From Prorocentrum cordatum (Eukaryota > Sar > Dinophyceae > Prorocentrales > Prorocentraceae): a stretch of 64,000 nt of DNA. Positions 41,390 through 51,958 of this stretch are shown here, piece by piece. Position 1 is the stretch's first letter. Every line of letters starts with the position of its first letter. The stretch covers positions 178,424-242,423 of the forward strand of contig CAUYUJ010014266.1 of the NCBI GenBank assembly GCA_963575745.1, in the 5' to 3' direction. A program made the translations under genes and the position numbers. The notes beneath the pieces were generated by a model. The model saw nothing but the letters and a program-made list of their open reading frames with translations, had not been told where the DNA came from and searched no databases.

Positions 41390-44300
41390 GTTATGCCAGA
41401 AGGGAACGGAGACGTTCCTCACGATTCTGACGACGAGGTACCTTGCGCCCTTGCCTCCCTGCGTCCTTTGGCGAACAAGGCCCCCTTGCATCCCCGTGCC
41501 CGAGTCCTGGCGCCCACGCGGGCACCCCTGGCAGCCAGCCGACCTCTTCAAGAGAAGCAGGGCCCGTTTGGCCAGAAGGGAATCATCGGACTCGCAAGGC
41601 GAAACGAGGCCCGTTAGGCCATTGGGGAGCGAGGTTTCGGTCTCATCGGTTCACCAAAGTGATACTGGGCCCTTTAGGGCAAAAGGAAGCGGTGGTGTCT
41701 CGAGCCCCCGCCCCCTCCCTGGCAGCCACTCAGGCCCTGGATCGCAACGGCGCCCCGCAGCTGCGACTCGCGACCGCCCTGGCGGGGGGGGCGCTGCGGG
41801 AAGGCGCGCGCCCAGCGGACAGAGCCTTCGCAGACATAGGAAAACCGCGCCTAGGAGCAGGGGCCTTGAGGCCAGAAGGGAATGAGGTTTCGGACTCAGA
41901 GGTTCAGCAAAGTGATAGAGGGCCCGTTAGGCCAGAAGGAAGCGGGGGCAGCCGCTGAGACCCTGGATCACAGGAGCGCCCCGCAGCAGTACCCCGCGAC
42001 CGCCCCGGGGGGGGGGGCCACTGCGGGGAGGCGCGCGCCCTCCCGGCAGAGTCTCCGCGCCCATCAGAATCCCGCGCCTCGGCTCGGACAGCGGCGCGTT
42101 GGCAAGACTGCTATCCCCGACGGAAGTGGCTGGAGGTCAAGCTCGCGTTCGAGAAGGGTGGGCCGGCGCGGCCCGCCCCGGCGCTGCTCGGCGAGATGGT
42201 GGTGACGCTGGGGCCCAACCTCACGCGCGAGGAGGGCGGGCAGCGGCAGACGGCCCTGGCGATGCTCGGCGAGAAGTCGGTGGCGACGCTGGAGGTCAGG
42301 CTCCCGTTCGAGAAGGGCGGGCAGTGGCAGCCGGGCTCAGCGAGATGGCGGTGGCACTAGGGCCCGACCTCACGTGCGAGAAGGGCGGGCAGTGGCAGCC
42401 AGCTCAGGCGATGCTCAGCGAGAAGTCGGCGGCGACGCTGGAGCCCAGGCTCACGCTCGAGAAGGGCGGGGAGTGGCAGCCGGCCCTGGCGCTGCCCCGC
42501 GAGAGGGTCGCGACGCTGGACGGCGGGCTCGCGCGCGAGAAGGGCGAGCAGTGGCAGACGGCCCTGGTGATGTTCAGCGAGACATTGGTTGCGACGCTGG
42601 GGGTCGAGCTCTCGTTCGAGAATCGCGGGCAGCCGCAGCCGTCCCCGGCGCTGCTCAGCGAGATGGTGGTGATGCTGGTGCCCAGCCTCGCGTGCGAGAA
42701 GGGCTGGCAGTGGCAGCCGACCATGGCGATGCTCAGCGAGATGGCGGTGGCGACGCTGGAGGTCAGGCTCACGTTCGAGAAGGGTGGGCAGTGGCAGCTG
42801 GCCCCGGCGCTTCTCTGCGAGATGGTGGCGACGCTGGAGCCCAACCTCGCGTGCAAGAAGGGCGAGCAGCGGCAGACGGCCCTGGTGATGCTCAGCGAGA
42901 TGTTGGTCGCGACGTTGGAGGTCAGGCTCATGCGCGCGACAGGGGCGGACAATGGCAGCCGGCCTTGGCGATGCTCAGCGAGTCGGCGGCGACGCTCGAG
43001 CCCAACCTCACGGGAGAGAAGGGCGGGCAGTGGCAGCCGGCCCTGGCGATGCTCAGCGAGACGGTGGTTGCGACGCTGGAGGTCAAGTTCACGTTCGAGA
43101 AGGGCGGGCTGGTGCAGCCAGCCCCGGCGCTGCTCAGCGAGATGGTGGTGATGCTGGAGCCCAACCTCGCGGTCGAGAAGGGCGGGCAGGTGCAGCGGGC
43201 CCTGGCGATGCTCAGCGAGATGGTGACGATGTCGGAGCCCAACCTCGCGTGCGAGAAGGGCGGGCAGCGGCAACTGGCCTGGGTGCTGCTCAGCAAGACG
43301 GTGGTGGAACCGCTGGAGGTCAGGCTCACGTGCGAGAAGGGCTGGCAGTGGCAGCCGGCCATGGCGATGCTCAGCGAGATGGTGGTGATGCTGGAGCCCA
43401 ACCTCACGCGCGAGAAGGGCTGGCAGTGGCAGCCAGCCATTGCGAGGCTCAACGAGATGGTGGTGGAGATGCTGGAGGTCAGGCTCACGTTCGAGAAAGG
43501 CGGGCAGTTGCAGCTGGCCCTGGCAATGCTCGGCGAGACGGCGGTGGCGACGCTGGAGGCCACGCTCGCGCGCGACAAGGGGGGGCAGTGGCAGCCAGCT
43601 CTGGCGATGACAGCAGCACCAGTCCCCTGGCGACAGCCCCCTGGCGGCAGCCGCAACTGCAGCAGCAGCGGTAGTCCCCTGGTGACGCTCGGGAAGTTCC
43701 CATTTCAGACGCTCCTGGAGACAGCGCCGTGGCGACAATTGGCAGTGCTGCTGGGGGCGCGCCCGCGCTCGGAGACGCCCCTCGCAATGCGGGCAGGCAG
43801 GAAGTATCCGAAAGTGCGGCCGTCAGTCGCGAGAGGAGCGTGCCCCCCCCTGGAGACAGCGTCGCGGCGACTGCTGACGCCCTACCGGGCACCCCTGGCG
43901 GCCAGCAGACCTCGCAAGAAGAGACAGGGCCCGTTGGGCCAGGAGGGGGCGGGGCGGTCGTGACATCGGATTCGCAAGGAAGGGCGCCCGCTAGGCCACC
44001 CTTCAGCTGCGGCAGTCCCCCGGGGAGTCTACAGGTGGAAGCCGGGCCCATTAGTCCAGGAGGGAACGGATGCGTTCCTCACGATTATGACGAAGGGGTA
44101 CCCTTGCACCTTGCATCCCTGTGTCCTTCGGCGAACAAAGCGCCGTTGCATCCCAGTGTGCGACTCCAGACGCCCTCGCGGGCCCCCCCGGCAGCCAGCA
44201 GACCTCTCCAAGAGTTGCAGGGCCCGTTAGGCCAGAAGGGAAGGCTGCGGTTGTGTCATCGGACTCGCACGGAGAAGCGGGGCCCGTTAGGCCAGAAGGG

Positions 44301-44965
44301 GTCGAGGTTTCGGTCTCATCGGTTCACCCAAGTGATGCTGGGCCCGCTAGGCCAGAAAGAAGCGGTGGCGTCTCGAGCCCCCGCCCCCTCCCTGGCAGCC
44401 ACTCAGACCCCGGATCGCAGCAGCGCCCCGCAGCAGCGACCCGCGACCGCCCTGGGGGGGGGGGCCACTGCGGGAAGGCGCACGCCCTCCCGACAGGGCC
44501 TCCGCAGCCACCAGAAGCCCGCACCTCGGATCGGACAGCGGCGCGTTGGAAGGGCAGCCATCCCCGATGGAGGTGGATGACAGCAGCACCAGTCCCCTGG
44601 CGACGGCCCCCTGGCGTCAGCAGCACTGGCAGCCGCAGCAGCCCCCTGGTGACAGTCAGGAAGATCCCAATTCAGACACTCCTGGAGACCGCGTCGTTGC
44701 TACTGCTGGCAGCGCCGCAGGGGGCGCGCCCGCGCTCGGAGACGTCCCTCACAATTCGGGCAGTCAGGAAGAAATCTCCGAAAGTGTGGCCGCTTCTCGC
44801 GGAAGGAGCGCGGCCCCTCCTGGAGACAACGTCGTGGCGACTGTTGACGCCCTGCCGGGCACCCCTGGCGGCCTGCAGACCTCGCAAGACGAGACAGGGC
44901 CCGTTGAACCAGGGGGGAACGGAGCGGTCGTGACATCGGATTCGCAAGGAGAAGCAGGACCCGCT
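41390..44965. repeat. nested segmental duplications
   Basis: 41393-41960 matches 44060-44540 with many point changes. 43606-44000 matches 44576-44965 (offset 970), both starting GATGACAGCAGCACCAGTCC. 42060-42120 also shares words with 44515-44570. The duplications bracket the PPR-like array. Confidence 0.75.
42120..43620 (+). pseudogene. array of about 19 PPR-like repeats of 26 residues, frame broken twice
   Basis: Unit length is 78 nt (repeat starts 42660 and 42738), so each copy encodes 26 residues, such as LEPNLACEKGGQWQPALAM followed by LSEMVV. The words LEPN, CEKGGQWQ and LSEM match the dinoflagellate type of 35-residue pentatricopeptide repeat (RNA-binding helical hairpins in organelles), but nine residues between LEPN and CEKG, most of helix A, are missing in every copy. 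The frame is 1 to about 42335, 0 to about 42940, then 2. The first change coincides with a 13-nt deletion in a unit. PPR proteins normally act in plastid or mitochondrial RNA processing. With helix A lost and two frame breaks this copy is probably not functional. Confidence 0.65.
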
Positions 44966-45960
44966 AGGCCAGCCTTCAGCTGCAGCAGTCCCCTGGTGAG
45001 TCTACAAGTGGACGTCCGCCACATCGCGTCAGTCCTTTCCCCTCCCAGAGATAGGCAAACTGGCGCCCCCGCAGCCCCTCACTCCTGTCAGCGTCCTGGG
45101 GACAGGGCCCTGGGCGAGGCCGACGAGACGCCCGGAAAGGCGCCCGCTCCCGGCGACGGTAGCGCGGCGGCAGTCCAGAAGGCTTCAGAGGGAGCGCCCG
45201 AAAGCGGATACCTACCACGCAGAGCTGAGAGCCAGGAAGACGCAAATCCAAGAGCGGCCGCCAACTGCTACAGTGCCTGCATCGGGGGTGTGGAAGGAGG
45301 CACGACTGACCGTGACCCAGGGCATCCACGACTGACTGGCTCGCCCGACTCCTGGGTGTGCGTGCGGGCCACAGACGGGCGCGTCTTCGCGATCGGCGCA
45401 GACGCTCCGTCCGGCGCCCCCGAGGCCACCCCCGTGGCCGACGGCATTTACGAAGCCCGCTACCTGGAGAGCCTGGGGCTGTCGTTGCACCCAGTCGGGG
45501 GCGAGGTCCAGCGACGCCCCGCGGTGACCCCGCTCGCCGCCGCCCCTGGTGCACTCGAAGCCCCCTCGCCGGGGAACAACGGACCAGCCTTGCAGAGGCA
45601 GGACAACGAGGCCATCCGCCAGCTTGTCGACAAAAATCCCAACGCGCCCATTCGCCCTTCGTCCCCTGGCAGCGAGTCTGCCCGATCGGAGAGCGAACCG
45701 CAGCCACTCCCTCTCGAAGCCCGGGCCTCGTCGGGAATGGGGGCGGACGCCTCGAACGAACCGGTGCCTGACAACGCGCCTGCGCCCGGAGCGACCCCCA
45801 GCATCCCCGCGTCTGGCGACCGCCTCGCGGTGACAGATGGGGGCGCGCCCGCGAGCGAGGACAGGCGCAGGTCCGAAGGCGAGCGCCATCGAGAGGGGCT
45901 TGCCCCGCACGCCACAGAGCGGCGCTCCTGTCTGCCCCAGCCGCCGGAGGCGATCTGGCC
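44546..45960 (+). CDS. long open frame, low complexity, uncertain
   Basis: Open from ATG 44546 (MEGQPSPMEVDDSSTSPL). Pro/Gly/Ala/Glu-rich. The only segments that look folded are SWVCVRATDGRVFAIGADA and DGIYEARYLESLGLSLHPVG near 45350-45500. The first 400 bases belong to a segmental duplication. High GC keeps many frames open here, so this is weak evidence. The frame continues to 46708 but becomes Arg/Pro noise after about 45960, where the next frame looks better. Confidence 0.3.
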
Positions 45961-45999
45961 CCTGCCTGGAGGCCAACCGCGCGGCCCGCGCCGACCCGC

Positions 46000-47028
46000 A
46001 TGGCCTCGCCAGGCGTTCCTGGCCGAGCGGCCGCCGTGCCGCGCGAAGCCATGGGCGACCCTGGCGGCGGGCCCAACCAGGCGGGGCTGTCGCAAAGTAG
46101 CAAGCGAGAGCAGCATGCGGAGCAGAAGCCTGATGAGCCCGACGAGAAGGACGTGCCCGCCGCCCGCGGGAAGGGCGCGGAAGCGGTGCCGGCGCAGGAA
46201 TCGGAGCAGGGGCACGAACTGGCAACCGCCCGCTGCCACTCTCCCATGGCCGGCTCTCAGTGCCCGGGCCCTTCCCTCCCTGGCAGCGGCGCGAGCTCGA
46301 GCGCCGAAGAACGGCGACAGCCAGGCCGCAGCGTTCCTCCAGCGCGTTCGCCTGGCAACGGGTGGAGGCCCGGCCTGGCCCCGGCGACTGGCGGCTTCCC
46401 ACTTTCCCTGCCGCCCCCGGGCCGAAACCCGGCCCCTGGCGACGCCGACGCCGCCGGCAGGCCCGGCGCGCGGCAAACGACAGGCGGCGGACGCAGCAGC
46501 CGCAGCGGCAGCAGGGGCAGAAGCAGAAGCAGCAGCAGCGGCCGCCGCTCCAAGGACCAGCCGCCGACTGCCCCGCCTCGGGAAGCGAGGCCCGCCGCGC
46601 GCCCAGGGCCTGAACCCTTGGACCCCGACGCGGGGCAGCAGTTGTATAAAACCAGGATCAGCTGCGTCCAGTGGGGTCTCCCCAGGGAGACCCCTGGCGA
46701 GACGATGAAGGGGCTCCAAGCCACCCTGGGTGCGATGTCCACAGGCGCCTGGCACGCGTTCGCCGAGCAGCGCAGCAAGGGCGCAGTCGACCCGCTACGG
46801 CACGACCAGCAAGCCTGCGCCAGCTTCCTGCGCTCCTTCCGCAAGCGCAACTGCGATGTGAGGGCCGTGAGCGACGCGCTGAACCACGGCGTCAACTGGG
46901 TTCAGTCGCAGCAGCGATTCCCGTGCCGCAGACACGGCGCGGGCAAGGGGCGCCAGGTGATGAAAGGCCACTCTGACAACCGTGCTCCCAGGAAAAGCAA
47001 GACGCATGGGAAAGGTTGTCCGCCCTAG
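46000..47028 (+). CDS. open frame with RS-rich segment and ordered C-terminus, uncertain
   Basis: Reads KREQHAEQKPDEPDEKDVPA, an Arg/Ser block (RSSRSGSRGRSRSSSSGRRS), then a less biased tail (GQQLYKTRISCVQWGLPRE, SFRKRNCDVRAVSDALNHG, QSQQRFPCRRHG). RS blocks occur in splicing factors and in nucleic-acid-binding gag-like proteins. The stop TAG is at 47026. It may join the preceding frame through an unseen intron. No homologue recognised. Confidence 0.35.
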   Translation: MASPGVPGRAAAVPREAMGDPGGGPNQAGLSQSSKREQHAEQKPDEPDEKDVPAARGKGAEAVPAQESEQGHELATARCHSPMAGSQCPGPSLPGSGASSSAEERRQPGRSVPPARSPGNGWRPGLAPATGGFPLSLPPPGRNPAPGDADAAGRPGARQTTGGGRSSRSGSRGRSRSSSSGRRSKDQPPTAPPREARPAARPGPEPLDPDAGQQLYKTRISCVQWGLPRETPGETMKGLQATLGAMSTGAWHAFAEQRSKGAVDPLRHDQQACASFLRSFRKRNCDVRAVSDALNHGVNWVQSQQRFPCRRHGAGKGRQVMKGHSDNRAPRKSKTHGKGCPP

Positions 47029-48870
47029 CCCGCCCACCCTCGGCTCGCCCTTGTCGCCCGCCTCCTTGCAGGAAGTGCCGCCCTCAGCTACTCCCTGGTA
47101 CCCTGGTTTGCCGGCCCGTTTCTCCACCTGCTCCTCCCAATGCTCGGATGGCGCTCTCAGCGATCTCACCACAAAAAATAAAGCCCGTTGAGCCTGAAGG
47201 GTGCGGAATGTCAGCCCATCCCCACCCTCTGCCCGGCGAACAAGGCACCCCCTGCGTCTGACGTCCGGGCCCCCGCGCCCATGCGGACAGCCCTGGCGGT
47301 CGCCTGTGCTCGCAAGAGCAAGCAGGGCCCGTTTGACCGGGAGGGGGGGGGCGACAGCCTCATCCGGCCCTTCAAGAGCGGGGTGACCGGCTCTCCCCCT
47401 CCCATCCCAAGCGAAAGAGGCACCCTTGGTGTCCGCTCCGCGCTCTGTCGTCCAAGGGTACACCCCAGGTGGCCTGCTGACCTCTCAAGGGGAACCAGGC
47501 CCGTGGGCCCGAAGATGGCGGAATGGCGCTCTCCCCGGTCTACAACGGGAAGCAGGGCCAGTTAGGCCAGAAAGAAGCGGAACCGCCGCCCCTTCCCGCC
47601 CTCTTCCGGCGTACGAGGCACTCCTTGCATCCGACGTCCAAGTCCCGTGTCCTTGCGGGCCGCCCTGGTGGGCGCCAGTTCCCTCAAGGGAAACAGGGCC
47701 CGTTAGGCCAGAAAAGGAGCTGGAACAACGTGCCATCGGTCTCGCCAAGATGAACAGGGCCCGTTAGGCCGGAAGGAAGCGGAGCGACAACCCTTGGCCA
47801 TCCCCCCGCAGGCGATCGAGGCACCCTTGGTGTCGGAAATCCGGACCCTGGTGCCCATGCGGGCAACCCTGGTGGTCAGCAGACCTCGCAGGGAGAGGCA
47901 GGGCCCGTCGGGCTAGAGGGGGGCGGAGGCGCGGTCTCAGCGTCCTCACCAAGAGTAGCAGGGCCGGTAGGCCAGAAGCGGGCTGCGCCACGACGACAGG
48001 ATTGCAGCCCCCCCCAGGTAACCCCCTGCAGCGAGGCCCGAGAAACGGACTGGAAGTGACAGCCGTCAGCCACAGCGCAGGCATCGTCAGCGGGTCTCGT
48101 CGCCCACCCTCCCTGACCGACCGATGATGCGGCGTGGCGACAGCCTGCGCCGACGGACGTTGAAGACTCGCCCCCTGTCCGCCCTGTTTCGGATGAGGCT
48201 AACAGACGAGACCCAGGCGGATCAACCTGGGCGCGACTCAGGACAGCGTGCCGCCGATTCCTGACCCCCCCGTCCGTTCCCTCCCTCCTGCGGCCCCCTG
48301 CTCTCCCCCTCCCAATGCCAGGTCGGGGGGAAGGGGGGCGACGGCCTCTTCTGTCACAACAAGAGGAACAAGGCCTGTTAGGCCTGAAGGCAGCGGAGTG
48401 ACAGGCTCTCCCCCTCCCCTCCCAGGCTCACGAGGCACCCTTGGCATCCGACATCCGCGCTCTGGCGTCCAAGGGTACGCCCATGGCGGCCAGCAGACCT
48501 TGCAAGCGCCCGACGTCCAAGTCCTGACGTCCTTGCGGACATCCCAATTGGTCAGATCCCTCCAGGGGAGGCAGGGCCCGTGAGGCCAGAAAGGGGCGGG
48601 AATGCCGTGCCACCGGTCCCACCAAGGGGGACTGGGCCTGTTTGGCCGGCAGGAAGTGGTGCGGCTGGCCCTCCCCATCCCCCCGCAGGCGTTCGAGGCA
48701 TCCTTGGTGTCCGCAGTCCGAGCCCTGGCGCCCGCGCGGGCAGCCCTGGTGGCCAGCTGACCTGACAAGGGGAGGCAGACCGTCTGGCCAGAGGGAGACG
48801 GAGGTTCGGTCCCAGCGCCCTCACCAAGGGAACCAGGGCCCGTTAGGCCAGTTGCGGGCCGCGCCAAGGC
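47029..48870. other. no gene seen
   Basis: GC-rich, with ten or more copies of the GGCCCGTTAGGCC-type word. Overlapping long frames on both strands are explained by composition. Confidence 0.4.
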
Positions 48871-49042
48871 GTCAGGATTGCTGCCCTCCCTGGTACCTCC
48901 CTGCGGCGTGGCGCGTGGAACGGGCCGGGCGCGGCTGCTGTCAGCCGCGGCGCAGTGTTGACAGCGGGCCCCGCCGCCCTCCCCCCCCGGCCGGTCGACG
49001 TGCGTCCTGGCCTCTCGTTTCCGCGCAATTCGCGGTTCACTC

Positions 49043-49552
49043 TTGGCGCGTCCCTCCCGCGCGCCCCCGGGCGCCCTCCCGTGCCGGGGTGGCCCCCCCG
49101 CGGCTGGGCTCCCGGTCTCCCAGCCAGATCGGCGGTGTCGTCCCCCGCCGGCCCTGGCCTCCCATTTCCGCTCAAGTCGTGTTTTTCTTGCGGTGTCCGT
49201 GTACGTTTGTCGCCACCCCTGGTGTGCTGACTGCGGGCACGCGTCTCCCTGTTCAGGGTTTATGGTGCGCGACTTCGCTGGCGCCACCTCTTGCGCCCGC
49301 CAGGCCTCGGGTCGCAGCTTGGGTTTCCGAGTTGTTTCCACGGCCTCTTCCGTGGTGCCCACGCGCCATTTTGGCCGCGCTGCAGCTCCGGCTGCTCCTT
49401 CGCACTCGTACGCTCCGCTGCTGTTGGACCTCCTGGCCTCGGCCGCGCTGGTACTTTTCAGCTTGCTGATGCTCGCGCCCCCTCTGGGCGCGCAGTTCGG
49501 CCTGCGGCAGTCGGTTCGCTTGGCTGCGGCCACCCTGGTACCTCCGCAGTAG
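49043..49552 (+). CDS. small open frame with hydrophobic C-terminus, uncertain
   Basis: 170 codons ending TAG. A short Cys cluster (CRHPWCADCGH) is followed by a hydrophobic segment (PLLLDLLASAALVLFSLLML) that could span a membrane. Competing frames are open over the same DNA. No family recognised. Confidence 0.2.
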   Translation: MARPSRAPPGALPCRGGPPAAGLPVSQPDRRCRPPPALASHFRSSRVFLAVSVYVCRHPWCADCGHASPCSGFMVRDFAGATSCARQASGRSLGFRVVSTASSVVPTRHFGRAAAPAAPSHSYAPLLLDLLASAALVLFSLLMLAPPLGAQFGLRQSVRLAAATLVPPQ

Positions 49553-49979
49553 TCCGGGGGCTTGCGCCCTTGCGCTTAATTCCCACGTCTGCTGCAGTCC
49601 GTGGTCGCCGGTCACCCTGGCCGCCAGCTGCCCCCGACGCGTTGCATGCGTGCACCCTGGCAGTGCTGCCCCCCAATTTACCGCCAGCCTTTTCCCACTC
49701 GCCGGCCCAGCCGCTGAGGTGCTGCGTGAGGCTCCGGCCCACCGCTATAGGTTAATTCGTCTTTGCGCGCCCCGCTCTGACTGGACTCGCCGCTGGCCCC
49801 GCGAGCCCATCCAGAAACGATCGGCAGGGGAGTCGGTGAAACAAGGGCGGCAGGGCGCATGCAGTCGCGCAGCCGTCTTCGGGAAAACAAGGATCACGAA
49901 GAGCTTCCCGCGTTGAAGTTTGAAATGGGTGCTTCGGTGAGGGGTGAATAGTGTTTCGATGACTCGTAATGGCTGTTGC

Positions 49980-50620
49980 GTGCCTCTCGAAACTTGGAGC
50001 CATCTTGGGGCTCTCTTCGGGTTCTCCTGGGGCCCTCGTGGGGCCCTCCTGGAGCTCTTTCTTGGGGCTCTCTTGAGGTCCTCTGAAGGCCTTCTTGGAA
50101 CCCTCCTGGGGCTCTTCTGGGGCGTCTTGGGACCCTCTTGGGGCTCTCCTGGGTGGTCTGGGTGCCTTCTTCGGGCTCTTTTGGGATGCCTGGGGGGCCT
50201 CTTGGGGCCGTCTTGGGCCCTGTCGCTAAAAAGAAACAGGGTATAATTCCCATCGCCCCCTCGGAGGCTCAAAAATTCCGTCTTGGGGCCCTCTTGGGCC
50301 TCTCTTGAAGCGCTCTTGGGCGCTCTTGGGGTCGTCCTGGGCCACTCGTGGGCCTATCTTGGGCCGTCTTGGGGCCATCTTGAGGCCTCGAGAGCCCGTC
50401 GGGGGCGAAAAACGAGAAGGCAACATATACTGATTTGCTAAGGTTTTTAACATATTGTGGTCTCTTGGGGGTGTCCTTGGAGGGCTCGGAGGGCACTTGA
50501 AACGGTCTTTGGGCCGTCATGTGGCCCCCTGGATGCGCGCCGGAAGCTGTCTTAACCCATCTCCCTCTCTATTGGGCCGTCTCGGAGGCCGCCTTGCGCT
50601 CTCTGAGGCCCTCTTGGAGC
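49980..50620. repeat. CTCTTGGGG minisatellite, third locus
   Basis: Units such as GGGGCTCTCTTGGGG and GGGCCGTCTTGG, + orientation like 33.9-34.9 kb. It is separated by a non-repeat insert (50225-50280 and 50400-50460). Confidence 0.8.
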
Positions 50621-51958
50621 CATGGGGGGGTGGGGTGGGGTGGGGGTAAACCTCCCAGGCAAGGAAAAGGCGGAGGTTGTGAAAGAAACCGCCCCAAGCC
50701 ACCTGCGCCCACGGGGCCGGTGGGACTATCGGTGCACCCCCCTCGGACGGCGGCGCCAGCCGCGCCGAGATGTCATCGGGGCCCTTGTGGTTGCGCGAAG
50801 AATCGCGGGCGCATCTTCGCCCACCGTCCAACGCTAAACCACCTGCCGCGCTTGCGCAGCTAGCGGCGCGCAGCTGCCAGTCCTTGCCAACGCGCCCCCA
50901 TGTTCCCTTGGGGCATCAGGCGATGAACGGCGCCCGCCGCTTGTGGTACTTGCAGCGTTTCCCCCTTTGGCCCCCAGGACTCGGGCTCGTGCCTCGGAGA
51001 GAGAAGGGGCTCGGCGCAACTCCGACCAATCGAGCCAGCCAGCCAACCTGCCAACCAGCCAACAGGCGGGCTCAGCCAATCAACCAACCAACCACCACGC
51101 ACTTCAGCGGATACCTACCTAAGACACCTGCTGGGAGGGCGCTCCAGGTCCAGGCGTGCCATTGGGCGAAGCCCTGAATACTGACAACAATCGCAAGCTG
51201 CCGAGGGGTGCGGCACCGCCAAGCACGGAGAGTACATGAGAGTATACTGAGATCGGGCACATTCCCTGTCAAGCTCTAAACATGGCACCTGCTGTGACAT
51301 GATGCATTGCCGAACTCTGCGCTGCTGCGGGGTCCACCACAGCGCATGCGCCAATTGCGACGCCCAACTCGAGACTGGATCAACGAAAAGACAAGCGAAG
51401 CAATGACAACGTGTCATGAGAACGAATGCACGTTCGCATCCCAGATGAGCTAGTCCGCACCACCCCTTCCACCACCACAACGTTGTCTGGCAGCTAGCCC
51501 TCAGAAGGCCCGGGATCCCCACCCCTGCGTTGCCCATCAGGCGCCAGCCGCATCAATGATGTTCGTGCATATTTGGAGTGTTACACACTGCCGCAATGCG
51601 CGCGCGGGCGGCTCAATCAACTGAACAGCTAGGGTAGTGCACGCCGTCAAGCCGAACGACCATCGGCCCCAACCTGAGCCCAAGTCGGCACGCCCCTCGT
51701 GCAGTTGAAGAACGGGAGTCGGCGGAGGACGGCAGGCATCGGAATATATTATTGGGTGCAGGGCAGGGGGGGGATTGCGTGGCGAACGGGGGAAGCACTT
51801 GTCAGAGCGGCAATGTTACGACTCATAACTTCCCAGGGGTGGACCGAAGGAGGGGGAGCCAGAGGATTCCCAAACCACCAATCCCTCGGAGTTGGATGGG
51901 GAGGTTGCGGAGGCGTGGCGTCCTTCGCCATCTTGGCACAGTTTGCGATTTCTGTAGC
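50621..51958. other. no gene seen
   Basis: 51020-51095 is an AACC/AGCC-type simple repeat. The rest has no convincing exon; short frames on the - strand (51115-51537) lack motifs. Confidence 0.4.

Larger units (their letters stand above)
41080..48870. repeat. region dense in a GGCCCGTTAGGCCAGAAGGG-like word
   Basis: About 30 copies of a 20-25 nt word (for example 41567, 41919, 44219, 44280, 44340, 47696, 47756, 48566, 48835), usually preceded by GCAG or GAAGCAG, all on the + strand, at irregular spacing of 50-600 bp. GGCCNGTTNGGCC is a partial palindrome. Other recurrent words sit between copies (GGCACCCCTGGCGGCCAGCA). Confidence 0.75.

Noticed and set aside
49365-49380. Second spliced-leader-like word (GCCATTTTGGCC)
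   Set aside because: Only eleven bases match and the word is self-complementary, so a chance match is likely.
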